From Alectoria sarmentosa (Eukaryota > Ascomycota > Lecanoromycetes > Lecanorales > Parmeliaceae): a stretch of 64,000 nucleotides of DNA. Below are positions 45,943 through 56,663 of the stretch, in pieces. Under the pieces are notes generated by a model. The model searched no databases and was not told the DNA's origin. It was given only the letters and a program-made list of their open reading frames with translations. Every line of letters begins with the position of its first letter. The stretch's first letter is position 1. A program made the position numbers and the translations under genes. Location of the stretch: positions 1-64,000 of the forward strand of contig WOGZ01000051.1 in NCBI GenBank assembly GCA_009733775.1. The letters are read 5' to 3'.

Positions 45943-46859
45943 ATGTCTGAAGACAACCGGGTCGCCGAATTCTTGGCGCGCAACAAGTATGTCTTTCCCA
46001 CGCTTTATTGCGACTCCTCGTTGAAACGACCTGCCTAGGGTTTTCGCTGCGAACCACAAACCCCAACCCTTCATCGATGGGCCCGGTGGCCTCAGGGAGA
46101 ATCCGGCCCCTCATCCTGTCATCGTCATCAGTAGCATCCTCTTCTCGTCTCCTACATTGGAATTCACAACTGACGCATTGTACAGTCTCCTGTATGGACG
46201 TCCGCGTAATGCGGGAAGCCTTTTTCGGGTTACGGCCCGGAGGTTCGTTGTTTCTCTTCTCTCTTCTATACCAGCCATATCAATAGCGGAGTTGGGGAAG
46301 AAGGGGGTCAAATGACTGACCAGCCACAGAAGCCACCGTGTACAGCAATGCCGGCGGCCGCGTCAATGCTGATACCTTGAGGAGCATTTACTGCCTCGAA
46401 GCCATTGTGGGAGTGGGTACTGTGATTGTGGTGCACCACACGGGTAAGCCATCCCTGCATCCCTTCCCCATCTTCTCTTGCATTCCTAGAGAATACCGCC
46501 ACCACGATGAACTCTATCGCAGAAGACTAACCAAGATGCGCATCATCCAGATTGCGGCCTCACGCACTCCACCGACGACTCCATCAGAATGAAGCTCAAA
46601 GAGCGCGTAGGGCCGGAAAAAGCCGATGAGGTGGATGCGATGACGTTTGGGGAGATTAAGAAGTAGGTTTTGCGTTCTCGCGTTGCCGTTGTTCCAGGCA
46701 CGGTGGATCCTGATGGAGATTTATTGCAGTATGAAACAGTCCATCGAGGACGATGTGAATGTTCTCAGAGCATCACCCTATCTCAAGAAGGACTTGAAGG
46801 TCTTTGGCTTCCTTTTTGATATCACAAAAGGTACTGTCACGGACGTTGAGGATTTGTAA
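45943..46859 (+). CDS. Beta-carbonic anhydrase-like protein
   Basis: Six exons, join 45943-45986, 46039-46130, 46186-46242, 46330-46443, 46551-46662, 46730-46859, in frame, 182 residues. The zinc and dyad motif C-x-D-x-R is present (ISCMDVRVMREAFFGLRPG, about 46-64). The second pair H-x2-C is in VVHHTDCGL, split by the fourth intron. SNAGGRVNADTLRS between them matches the NAGG segment of beta-carbonic anhydrases. The enzyme interconverts CO2 and bicarbonate with one zinc per active site. The short length fits the minimal fungal class, probably cytosolic as no targeting sequence is seen. All ligands are retained, so activity is likely. Confidence 0.88.
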
Positions 46860-47285
46860 ATAGGCGAACAAGGTGTGAGCCGAGTGTGGTGTTTCGAAAT
46901 CGATGGAACAGGTTTCTCCACTCAACGTTTTTGTCTTACTCGAGGATATTGGAGATCAGACTCAAGCATCTAGCGTGGCGTTGATGTGTGAAAAGGTATC
47001 GAATGAAAATCACACGGCCCCCACTACTTCCACCACTTCCTCTGATGCCGCTTGTCTATCGTCTAATATCAGGCCAATGATTCTTCTATCTCCGATCCGG
47101 CTAATCGGTCACCTACGCGGCCATCTCGCATTGTTGCGACACTTGCTCCCGCTTGCCGACGGACCGGCCCTGGTCTCTACAAAACTGCTGAGGCATAAGA
47201 CTTAATATCTCTCATATCAAACACACGCCATGAGACTCTGATTGTTTTCTTCCATCGTCGTCACAGTAGGACCAGCAAACCGTCG
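46860..47285. other. Intergenic, no gene seen
   Basis: 426 bp between the carbonic anhydrase gene and the next gene; no supported feature. Confidence 0.35.
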
Positions 47286-48113
47286 ATGTCGCCAAAGATC
47301 ACCGGCAGGCCCTTTTGTCATGTTTTCCTCATCCTCCAAGCTCTAGCCATTATTGCCGCACTGTCGATTCCCCTCACGAACCCCATTTCTTTACTACTGA
47401 ACAACACTCTACTACTACCCACAGCGTCACCGCCACTGACGGAACCGACCTCCCCGAATGCGACATCACCCGCCGTAGTCCCCCAAAACATGTTCGACTA
47501 CCACGTCGCGGGCACGCGCCTCATCCTTCGCATCACCGAGACCGGTCTCCCTTTCACCAAGACGGCCGTCAACACCATCGTCGACGCCGCCATCCGCAAG
47601 GTCGTGGCGAAGATCAACGCCGGCTTCGGAGCCGCATCCATCGAGGGGGGCAGGTTCTACATGCTGAACAAGGACATCGATTTGCGCATTACCGCCCTCC
47701 CGGATAACGACTTTACTTATTTTTTGCTAGGTACGCTGTTTCGTTGTTGGTGGCTTTTTTCTTACTTTTTTTTTTTGGACATTCATCTTGCGAGAGTGAT
47801 GACAGACACTTTCGCCGCTTGCTCAGACTGTATCCGTATCTCAAGCTTTGAATTCGATGAATAAAGTGCTGACGGTGGAATTGCCCCCGCAGGCGATGTC
47901 CTTGCGGGGAGCTGGCAGTACATGAGCCAGCCCTGGAGCAGCTTCCGGGCCATCGTCTTCGATATCATCCTTGACAACGGCCGCTGGGACTACGTGGGGT
48001 ATGGGCGTTTCGCAACCTTCGGGCCCGGTCCTCCTCCTTTTCCTCCCGAACCATCGCCTTCTTCTTCTTCTTTGAGCCGGAACACACATCCTGTACTGGA
48101 TGGGACCGAGTAA
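47286..48113 (+). CDS. Putative secreted or membrane-anchored protein, unknown function
   Basis: Two exons, 47286-47730 and 47893-48113, joined in phase 1, 221 residues. The N-terminus has a signal or anchor segment (HVFLILQALAIIAALSIPL, about 12-30), then a Thr/Pro/Asn-rich linker with N-x-S/T sites. The core domain (TRLILRITETGLPFTKTAVN and NAGFGAASIEGGRFYM) and the second exon (WQYMSQPWSSFRAIVFDIIL) end in a Pro/Ser-rich tail. I do not recognise the family. Codons in the first exon are strongly GC-ending, which supports real coding. The intron is long for this window (162 nt). Confidence 0.7.
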
Positions 48114-48318
48114 AGAGCTGCGATAAATTGGGTGTCTAGGGGATAGTGGAGGGGGGGATTGGAGGGAAAGAGCCTCCATTCACGGGAAAAGAATTGGGAA
48201 ACCAGGTCCAGTGTGTGTCCCGATAGCAGATGTAGAAGGAGCGTCCCATTTTCTTTGTTTATATACACTTTTTTCCGCTCCAGGTCTTCTTCTTTTCTTT
48301 TGGTTTTTTCCCCCAACC

Positions 48319-48573
48319 ATGTCTTTCTTAGATTGGGCTTCTGCCCTCTCAAACGTAGTCATGGCTATCGCATCTGTAATCGCAATTGTAGTAAGTCTTC
48401 CAGCTGTCCGCCGTGCTCTTCCTTCTCCCGCTCTCCCTTTCTCTGCCCCTCGCCCTCACATCTGCCCCGCCGAGGCCAACGTGGAGGCCCTCCGACTTCA
48501 GGTTGGGGAGCTGACGCAGAGGTTGACCGATCTGGAGGAGCTGAAGGAGAGGCTCGTAGGAGCCCTCCATTAG
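48319..48573 (+). CDS. Small hypothetical membrane protein
   Basis: Open frame of 84 residues starting MSFLDWASALSNVVMAIASV. One hydrophobic segment (about 8-30) is followed by a proline-rich stretch and a short leucine-rich helix that could form a coiled coil (ALRLQVGELTQRLTDLEELK). A consensus donor GTAAGT occurs within the frame near 48390, so an intron could be hidden here. No family recognised. Confidence 0.4.
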   Translation: MSFLDWASALSNVVMAIASVIAIVVSLPAVRRALPSPALPFSAPRPHICPAEANVEALRLQVGELTQRLTDLEELKERLVGALH

Positions 48574-49049
48574 CCCCCAGTCCGGGGATTTCATTTGTTG
48601 ATGTAACAACAGCTGATATGGTCACTTAGTAGCCTTCCTGGTCGGGCGTAAAACGACCAGGGACCTCCGAGGACGCTAACTAGCTGAGGGGGTCCCCTAG
48701 CATTGCTCGCTGCCTCATCGTGGCGCTAGGGTCCAGTAGCCTTTCGGGGTGAAGCCAAGAGCGAGCATCCCTCTCCTCCATTCCTCCTACCGAAAGCTGA
48801 AGAGTTGGAAATCCTATGATGGGCGAGGTTGGATTGACGTTGGCTCTTCAACTTCAAGGCTTGGGATACTTGGGATGCATTTCACAGAGGGGATCTGATG
48901 GCAGTGAAAGAAGTCTTTGGGGTAGTTGTCAGGCCATTGGCTGATGTGGCTGGGTCTAGAATAGAGTGGAAGCCTTCATGTGGGAACAGACCATGCAATC
49001 GTGTTTCAGTCATCCAAACGGGCGATTGTATTAACTTCGTCTATGAGAA
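48574..49049. other. Intergenic with GC-rich hairpins
   Basis: A hairpin with 8-bp stem (CCTGGTCG 48637-48644 with CGACCAGG 48654-48661) is followed by a second imperfect stem, GGTCCCCTAGC near 48692 with GCTAGGGTCC near 48725. No promoter or known RNA family is recognised. Confidence 0.4.
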
Positions 49050-50057
49050 TTAACTGTCGCAGCTATCATACATCTTGGAGATACTCCCATGTTCATAGTT
49101 GAACTGCAATCCTTTCAATAACTTATTCTGGTCGGAGTAAAGGTGACTTTGCCAGCTAGGATCCTCAACAGATAATCCATTTCCCAGGTCATGCCAAGCC
49201 TCAAGGACGGCCTCATCATCTTCGACCACGACCGAATAGTCTGTTGGGCAGCGATCACATGAGAACAGCTCAGTATGTTGATCTTGCATGGTCGCCGCAT
49301 TGATGGCAGCCTTTTGCAAAATCGCGGCAAAGGAGTTGCCTAATCCCGTGCCAATGCCAAAATGGTGGTGAGGGCAGAACATTATATACTTGTTGTAATG
49401 ACTCTTTGTTGCGTCTCGGAGCGCGCCTGCATACAGGACGTATGTCGCCAACAGTATAAATCTGGCGTTGACGACCTTCGGCTTTGCGGCGAATGTCTTG
49501 ATGATAGGAGAGCCGACTGGACGAATCTCAAAATTTTGAAGAATGTTCGTTCGACAATCCTGGTGCTTTTCCTTCATTCGAGAGTACTTCAGTGCCAGCT
49601 GTACATGATGGAACGAAACTGCGTAGGAGCTTTCCGGATGCACATGATCAAACATTTGGCTTGGTGTGCGGCATGAGTGGCGGCGGCGATACCAGTTTGT
49701 CAAATCTGGGATGTCATCAGGTTCCACAGGGTGTAAGATATTGCACTTGATGCAATGATAATTATCCGGCAACAAGTTCCCAAGCTCGGTCAATGTATTG
49801 AATCGATCCTCCCGAACCATAGCTTTCAATTGAGAAGAGCACTCGCTGCACAGCATGTACCACATAGGCTTGCAGGTATGAGAAAGTAGGATCTTTGCGG
49901 ATAGAGGGAGTTGGTCACGTATGATGAAAAGGATGTCGATAGGGAGATCTAGAAAAGCAGACGTCTGCTCTACCGCTGGCGTCACGGACACTTTCAAAGG
50001 CCATAGTAATTTACTGTAGACCTGCAAGGCCGAAGTGGGAAGCCAGTGTAAGTTCAT
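49050..50057 (-). CDS. F-box protein
   Basis: Single exon, 335 residues, from the ATG at 50057. FLDLPIDILFIIRDQLPLSA (about 33-52) is a typical F-box first helix and is followed by KILLSHTCKPMW. A CxxC pair (YHCIKCNILHP) and LTNWYRRR lie further on, a pattern shared by many uncharacterised fungal F-box proteins with a zinc-like C-terminal part. The likely role is a substrate adaptor of an SCF ubiquitin ligase. The upstream region is invaded by the inverted repeat at 50244. Confidence 0.8.
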   Translation of the reverse strand: MNLHWLPTSALQVYSKLLWPLKVSVTPAVEQTSAFLDLPIDILFIIRDQLPLSAKILLSHTCKPMWYMLCSECSSQLKAMVREDRFNTLTELGNLLPDNYHCIKCNILHPVEPDDIPDLTNWYRRRHSCRTPSQMFDHVHPESSYAVSFHHVQLALKYSRMKEKHQDCRTNILQNFEIRPVGSPIIKTFAAKPKVVNARFILLATYVLYAGALRDATKSHYNKYIMFCPHHHFGIGTGLGNSFAAILQKAAINAATMQDQHTELFSCDRCPTDYSVVVEDDEAVLEAWHDLGNGLSVEDPSWQSHLYSDQNKLLKGLQFNYEHGSISKMYDSCDS

Positions 50058-50243
50058 TTTGTTCTGTGGCAGTTCCAAGGCTAGAATTGTTCCAGGCAAG
50101 AGAGTCGAGACGAAGGCTCAAGTTTGTCCAGAGCAAGAGAGATAGAGGCAAGAAGAGGAAGAGGGTCAATTTAGTTGCCTCGTAGGTAGGGTTAGGCAAA
50201 TGGCGCAATATGCTCATCGTTGCATGCAAATTGGAATATCTGG

Positions 50244-51199
50244 CGTATTCAAAAAAGAATGCGAAAGCTTGGCATTTTGAAAACCTTTCACCCCCCATCT
50301 AGCAGAACAATTGATACTACTTATGTACCAAAATAATGTATACGTGAATTGAACTTCTCGTTCCCACAATGATGTTCGAATCATAAAAATTCGATTTATA
50401 TTCGTCAAGTAACAGGAGGTTAGGTCTACTTCTACAACCACATATTTTCGAAATATTTTCGTTAGTCAATTATCAGCCCTACGTCTTCAATACGTGCATT
50501 CAAATTTTATGCAAACTTGACGTCAAGATCAGATTTTGAAAAATTGGATTTTCAGCCCTAAGAGTCAAAAAATTGAAATTTTGAAAAATATGAATCGATT
50601 CATGTTTTTGGGCCCTACGAGAAAAGCGACATTCAGATAAATTATTTATAAAAATTAATATTCAATGTAAAAGCGATTTGAATTTTGCGCTTTTTGATTA
50701 AATAAATAACAAGATTCCTTTTCCTCGATTATACTCTTTCGAATTTTATCACTCGATGTAATAAATAATGCTTTCATCTTTAAAGACCTCAGGTCTCTAA
50801 TAAAAAAGAAGACCCCTAAGCATGAATTGTCTCTGAAGCGATTACCGAGTGTAATCATGCGGTTCTCTTGGCACGGTATTATACCCCTGCTTGAAATGAA
50901 AAGTTGAAAATATGTGGAAATATTTCAAAAATATGGGTTGCAGAAGTAGGCCTTAAAGGATCGAAATTCGAGAATAAAATCTGATCTGAAATTTATTCGC
51001 CGTCGATCTCAATTCTAATATCCTGCGTATCTCAATGAACATTTAATATTGTTTCGTAACTTTTACGGCATCAAAATCGCAGTAATTGAAAGATCGATTC
51101 TTACACGTTTTGTTTTCTTCCATAAGTAATATTTATCATGCTGTCAGATGGGGGGTGAAAGGTTTTCAAATGCCAAGCTTTCGCAATATTTTTGAATAT
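50244..51199. mobile_element. AT-rich segment bounded by a 55-bp inverted repeat (transposon relic?)
   Basis: The left arm (50244-50300) contains GCGAAAGCTTGGCATTTTGA and CCTTTCACCCCCCATCT. The right arm (51146-51199) is its reverse complement with few changes. The about 850 bp between them are AT-rich with no gene. Weaker similarity may extend outward (GTTGCATGCAA near 50218 and again near 51675; AGGTAGGGTTAGGCAAA near 50188 against its complement near 51695). The true element may therefore be longer. No target duplication was established. Confidence 0.55.
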
Positions 51200-51891
51200 G
51201 CTAAATGTAAAGTTAGGGCTAGGGCTAGTCGCTGCATTGCAACTATTTGCCACCAGCACCATTACATGTGAATATATTTGTCTACATAGTCAATTGACAG
51301 TCCTCTTATAACTGTCCCTCGCCCTACCCCAGATGATTTCAAAATGAAGAATACGACTGTCGAAAAAGGTTTTTTGTTCAGTCATTAAAACCTCACACTT
51401 ATGATGTTTTAGCCTGAGACGAGAATTTGGCTGCATTGGAAGACTTGATGCTACAGAATGAGTGTGATAATGGGCCCATTGATGTGGAAGGTAGAGAGGA
51501 TCAGGATCAGGATATGGAAGATCCTAAAGAATAAGCTCCTGAAGGTATCAGTTGGTCATGTTTTATATTATTTTTTGCCCCATGATAACTTTACATATAG
51601 AAAAAGTTTTGATGGCAAGTTGCGCTTCCCACCGTTGCAAGCAAATTGCAATCCCAATGCGATTAGCGTACAATGCATGCAACTTGCAAACCCTACCCTA
51701 GGTGCTATCATCTTGAGAATATGAAATTATTATACAAGATATTAAAAAATATAAAAATATCTGATTATTTAGTTAAAAACATATCCATCTATAAAGATAT
51801 GTGATCTGTGAAAAAGTATGATAAAGATTTTAAAAAAAATTAAATTTCTAGGCTATAAATTGATACATAATGAACTACAAGTCACCTCACT
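51200..51891. other. AT-rich intergenic with a short acidic frame
   Basis: Between 51424 and 51534 (plus) an open stretch encodes an acidic peptide ending EGREDQDQDMEDPKE and a stop. It may be a remnant of a mobile element protein tail. Otherwise nothing. Confidence 0.3.
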
Positions 51892-53118
51892 TCAGACCGT
51901 TTCCGAGTTCTCGTCGATTTCAACTCCAAATTGGGCTCTCGCCAATCCATAACTCGTCTTAACCGCCTCACTGGCATACACCCTCATCTCTCTCTCATAA
52001 GTCGCGGTCAACCCATTTTTGTCCCCACTTGCCTCAGCTAGCAGTCTACCAAGCAGTGCGGAGTCTCTGACGGCCGTGTTTGCACCAATACCGCCCGCAG
52101 GTGTCATTGAATGCGCGGCGTCTCCGATCACAGTGACACGGGGCTCGTTTCGCCATTCCGGGACGCCGCTAGGAGTGGAGCAAGTGATCTTCCAGAACGC
52201 CGCTTCCGACTCTGTCATGTCCTCGAAAAGCGGCTTCAGCCGAGGATGCCAATTTGCGGTCAGTGCTTTCGCTATCTCGGCTGCTGGAATCCCAATCAGT
52301 GAATGGTCGTCATTCGGTGCCTTGATGACGCCTGGCTGAGCCCCCATTGTCCACCCAAACTGCATATTGGGATCATCCATGTCACCGGGCCGGATATTCG
52401 TAATGACGAAGATTTTGCCGTTAGGATTGGAGTTATCTGTGAGTCGCCAAACGCCTTCCCCGAGGCCTTTGAACGCCGTGGTCGGTGCTTGGCCATGTAT
52501 CCCTCTTGCGCCGGTATCGTAAACTTTCAGCTTTCCTTGTGATAGCTGAGTCGCGATTTTTGAATAGATACCATCGCCGCCGATCAACATTTCCCCTTCA
52601 ACGGACTTGGAGCCATCTGCGAAGACTGCGCAGACACCGGAAGATGTTAATTCGTAGCTTGTGACATGGTGAGACCAGTAAATAAAAGGTTGGCATCCGG
52701 ACAGGAAGAATTTGCGCATATCGCCCCTTGAAATGCCCACGATCTTGCCATCGCGGGATGCGAGGGTCTCCGGTGGGAGCTTTGATCTCTCATTACCGGC
52801 CTTGTCAGGATCTCCATCCTTGGCCGTCACAGAGATCTTAGAGCCTGTGATGACATCGATAGCTGCAAATCCACTGCCCCCAGTCTTGCCACATTTGTCC
52901 CAGAACTTCTGGAATTCGTCTGGCCCGAGGACTGACTCAATGGCATCCAAGCCTTCTGAGGAAAGCCGTAGCCTGTACCCTTGGGCACGGAAGGAGATTG
53001 AGCTGTCCCGCTCAAAAGTGAGGAAGGGAATGGAGGTACGGAGGAGGGATCGCGCAAGCAAGAGGGAGGAAAGGCCAGCACCGGAGATGATGATTGGCTT
53101 TTGAGTGCTTGTGGGCAT
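51892..53118 (-). CDS. FAD-dependent monooxygenase (PHBH-fold, salicylate hydroxylase-like)
   Basis: Intronless frame, 408 residues. The N-terminal FAD-binding loop is PIIISGAGLSSLLLARSL (about 8-25). The second FAD motif GDG is in LIGGDGIYSKI, and RVTVIGDAAHSMTPAGGIGA (about 328-347) is the GD motif of group A flavin monooxygenases. These enzymes hydroxylate aromatic or polyketide-like substrates with NAD(P)H; the substrate here is unknown. No biosynthetic cluster genes flank it. The lack of introns differs from most neighbours and could indicate a recent origin, but base use is ordinary. Confidence 0.9.
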   Translation of the reverse strand: MPTSTQKPIIISGAGLSSLLLARSLLRTSIPFLTFERDSSISFRAQGYRLRLSSEGLDAIESVLGPDEFQKFWDKCGKTGGSGFAAIDVITGSKISVTAKDGDPDKAGNERSKLPPETLASRDGKIVGISRGDMRKFFLSGCQPFIYWSHHVTSYELTSSGVCAVFADGSKSVEGEMLIGGDGIYSKIATQLSQGKLKVYDTGARGIHGQAPTTAFKGLGEGVWRLTDNSNPNGKIFVITNIRPGDMDDPNMQFGWTMGAQPGVIKAPNDDHSLIGIPAAEIAKALTANWHPRLKPLFEDMTESEAAFWKITCSTPSGVPEWRNEPRVTVIGDAAHSMTPAGGIGANTAVRDSALLGRLLAEASGDKNGLTATYEREMRVYASEAVKTSYGLARAQFGVEIDENSETV

Positions 53119-54507
53119 GGTGATAATGTGAGAGTTAAAGGTACGACAGACCGGATGATTGGATAATCGAAAACAATTGATTGGGCATCGGAGGCAACAA
53201 AGTTAGACTGGCTTGGAAGAGATTTGAGTATCTCGCTGTTGAGATTTCAGTGCCTGTAATCACTAGAAACCCACTGAGCCAAAAAAGCCAATCAGATCAA
53301 TTACTGCCGCAAAAGACTTCAATGCCCGCACCCCGCGAAGGACTCGGATACCCAAGCCACCCGCATATAGTTACAGTGCGAATATTGCACGACTCTCATT
53401 TGTCGATACAGATAGCTCGTAAAATAACCATAACCGCTAAGTAAATTCCAACGCGATATGTTGAGACTCCCCAAAGGGACCTAAAACTACTCCCGAGTCC
53501 CCTAAAATTCTATAGTGAAATAATCTTGAGACAGCCCTCATTCTCGACCGGCGCAAGGCAAGCACACCAAAAAGTCGACGGAGTTCAATAACTCACGACC
53601 TCCCCAGAACCTCAAACAGGAACGTCCTTCTGAGCGAAAGGGGGGGGCCCCGGTGGCATTTCCCACTCCTTTGCTGGCAAATTTCCTCCGGACAGACTTT
53701 GACGGTTTGCGAGAACCAAAACTTCGAACAGGTAGGTAAGTAGCAAATGCGGACACAGAGCCTACTTATCGTGGTCCGCCATCGCCATAAACGCAGCTTA
53801 ACCCTAAATCTGAGATGCCCAAGAACATACTAAAGTGACCGCCCACGCGTTGGAGATTATTTTTCGCCCCGACAACCAAACCGAGATGTCTTTCCGAGCC
53901 AACTCCATGATCGGGCCGTAAGAGTGTCAGCATTCAGTGCGCAAGGGTTTCGTGATTGCTAGCTCAGAAGCTCTAAGTAGAAAGGGTGAAAAGGTACCTA
54001 GTATTGAAATGACCGTCTGGGAATCGTTTTGTCAAATGTGCATGCCCGATCCGGGCCCCAACCTTCTTCTGGCCTCGGACGTGAGAGATGAGGAGCCCAG
54101 AGCCGTTGAATTAGACACAGAGGACTAAGTATGGGATATTTCTACAGGAAAGAAATGGAAGCTGTGTGGGAATAGCGGAAACAAGCCCTCGAACGCTTGA
54201 GAACTGATCATCATCGAGAGAAAATCACAGGCGGAAAACTTGATAGTTACGTTCGTAACGCTTTTATTGAAGACTACTATTAGGATTACTTCAGTTGCCG
54301 CCAATAGACCGAAGTAAACCGGCATCACCTGTATTTTTCTGCCGTTAAACTATGTCATATGTAGACGCTAAATCCATCGCTGCAAGAGGATAACATCCTG
54401 GTATCGAATTCCGGCATAGAAAGACGTTCGTTCATATTAGGTGGAGGCGAGTCGGCTGACGTAAGGTCAAACAGCGAGACTCGAGTCCGCTAGTACTGGG
54501 TAGCTGG
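53119..54507. other. Gene-poor stretch
   Basis: 1.4 kb without a supported gene. Confidence 0.35.
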
Positions 54508-55666
54508 TTAGGGTATGCCGTGCGCCTGGTGGACATAGCCGCCTTGATGTACGCTGGCGTAGGGCTCGCTGACGTGCTGGACGTAGTGTCCGCCTCCCAC
54601 GCCACCCTCCATCTCGGGCGGCACAGCGCCTCCAGAGGCAACATCATGACTCTGTTGGTTCGCATATCCATCATTCTGTCCTGGGTGGGTCAGAGTGGGT
54701 ACAGTGGGCTCTTGACCGTACTTGGTGTTCGATCCACCATAGCCGTCCGCACCCTGCTGGTTCGCATATCCATTGGTCTGTCCAGGGTAGGTTTGAGTGG
54801 GTGCAGTAGGCTCATGGCTATACTTGGTGTTTGGTCCTCCATAGGCGTCCGCAACCGGGGCGGTCGTACCAGTCATAGCGGTGTCATTTGATATGCGCTC
54901 GCTGTTGCGATTATTGCGAGTGCGGCGCTTCTCGTCTGCGACTAGGGCTCCGGCACCGACGGCACCGAGCTCTTCGTCTTCGTGTTTGTGGGTCTTGTTC
55001 TTGTCGTTCTTCTTTTGCCAGAAACGCTTCTTGCCGGAGCCAGAGGTGTAGTTGTTGGCGGGGCTGGGGCCATAACGCTTCTCCCTCTTGCGGGCGCGGC
55101 TAAGGACAATCTCAAGAGCTGCGGAAATGAGGAATAGACAGCTACAGAGCATGAGAGTCAGCTAAAGAAGTTCAACCGGAGACGCTGGTGAGGATAGGAG
55201 TGCTCACGCGTTGGCGATGGCGACAGCGAATACAGCTCTCTGCAATTGGCAAGAGACATGCGCTCCAGTTCCAATCGGCGAATTATTGACCGTGCCACAG
55301 CTTTTGGCGCCGCCTCTGGCCAGGACGGCGATGGCGACAAAGCATCCGCAGAACAGAAGGTCAAGGAGAAGGCCGAGGAAAGCGAAGAAGGTGATGCCGC
55401 CAAGGAAACAGGTGAGGATGACGGCGAAACCGGTGTAGATGACAGCTCCTCCAGACATACCCTCGACTGCCTTCTCCCATTGTGGAATATGAAGGTGGTG
55501 ATCCGCTAGGTCTATTGATAATCAGTTAACAATAGAGAGAATTTCACCGCGCATACATACAAGCGAGGTACCAGGAGAAGCTGCCCAGAACCAGGGCGGA
55601 GATTGCGAATTCAAGTGCGCGGAGAGATGTGGACGCAGCCCGAGTGCCCAAGGCGAGCTTGGACAT
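54508..55666 (-). CDS. MARVEL-domain membrane protein
   Basis: Three exons, 55666-55561, 55505-55208, 55141-54508, in frame, 345 residues. Four membrane segments fall in the first 160 residues (LEFAISALVLGSFSWYLA; YTGFAVILTCFLGGITFFAF; LLDLLFCGCFVAIAVL; AIANACLFLISAALEIVL), the MARVEL topology. The cytosolic tail is basic and then repetitive. Two adjacent tail repeats share GGxNTKYxxEPTxPTxTxPGQ and xxGYANQQ, about 29 residues each. MARVEL proteins organise membrane contact or eisosome-like sites in fungi. The tail ends with His/Gly/Tyr-rich sequence. Confidence 0.88.
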
Positions 55667-56663
55667 CTTGAAGATGTAAATGTAAGAGGGGGGGGATGGA
55701 CGGGAAATGTGTGGTAGATGCAGTGGATGGAAAAGAGATCAAAAGAAGAGAAGGACAGAGATGGACAGAAATGGAAGAGACGGAAGAGGTTAAAGATGTG
55801 AGAGGTTATCGTTACTGTAGGCTACGTAATGAGTTCCCAGCAAAGCATATCATGGAGCACTCAAGCCTTGATTTTTGGCGCTAAGCACCAGTGAAAACTG
55901 AGAATCGAGGTTTGGGAACTGGGACTGGCGCAAGCATGACGAGGTTATCATGTGACACTTCATGTGCTGTGACGAAGTGAATGGTTCCCACATCCAATGA
56001 CAGCTCTTCCAAGCTCTTGACCAGTCCATTCCGACTTTGATATCTCCTGAGCTTCCGCTTGCGCTACGGAAGTGTCTCCACCGCAGTGACCGCACTATTG
56101 ATTCTACAGGAACGCGGCTCCTCCAATTCCGTCATCCCGAGATGGTAGCGTCGTCGTCCGTCGTCGATCACTGTGGCGTAGAGGCTGTGCAAAACCACCT
56201 GGTTGTTGTCTTCGCTTCTTGAGTTCTTTCTAGAAGGCCATGTCATGACCATCATGACCATCATGAGAGGCGCAGAGGAATGTCGTATACTTTTACCTGA
56301 CTGACCGACTCTCCAGCTACGTCCCTCGACTTGGTCATATGAGGAAAAATGTAAAATACCTATGCGTTAGTGACGTATTCATGACGTATACCGAGGAGTC
56401 AAAGAGAAATGAGATCCGCCTTTGGAACTAATTCCATCTCGATTACCCTTTGAATGATCGAAGAGTGTCTGGCATCTCAATTTCTATTCAAGATCATGTG
56501 GAATCATTACTGTGGAGAGGAGTACTAATAGTCCATCGGATCAGTCCCTCTGTTACAAGCAGTACTAAGGAGATAAAAGAGAGCACGTGACACCAATGGG
56601 TTCAGGTACCATAAGAGCGACCCGTGGTTAATAGACAAAATACAGTCACATTATACTAGTACA
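55667..56663. other. Intergenic, no gene seen
   Basis: About 1 kb between the MARVEL gene and the ZIP gene end. A short GATGGTCATGA-type tandem lies near 56236-56264. Confidence 0.35.
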
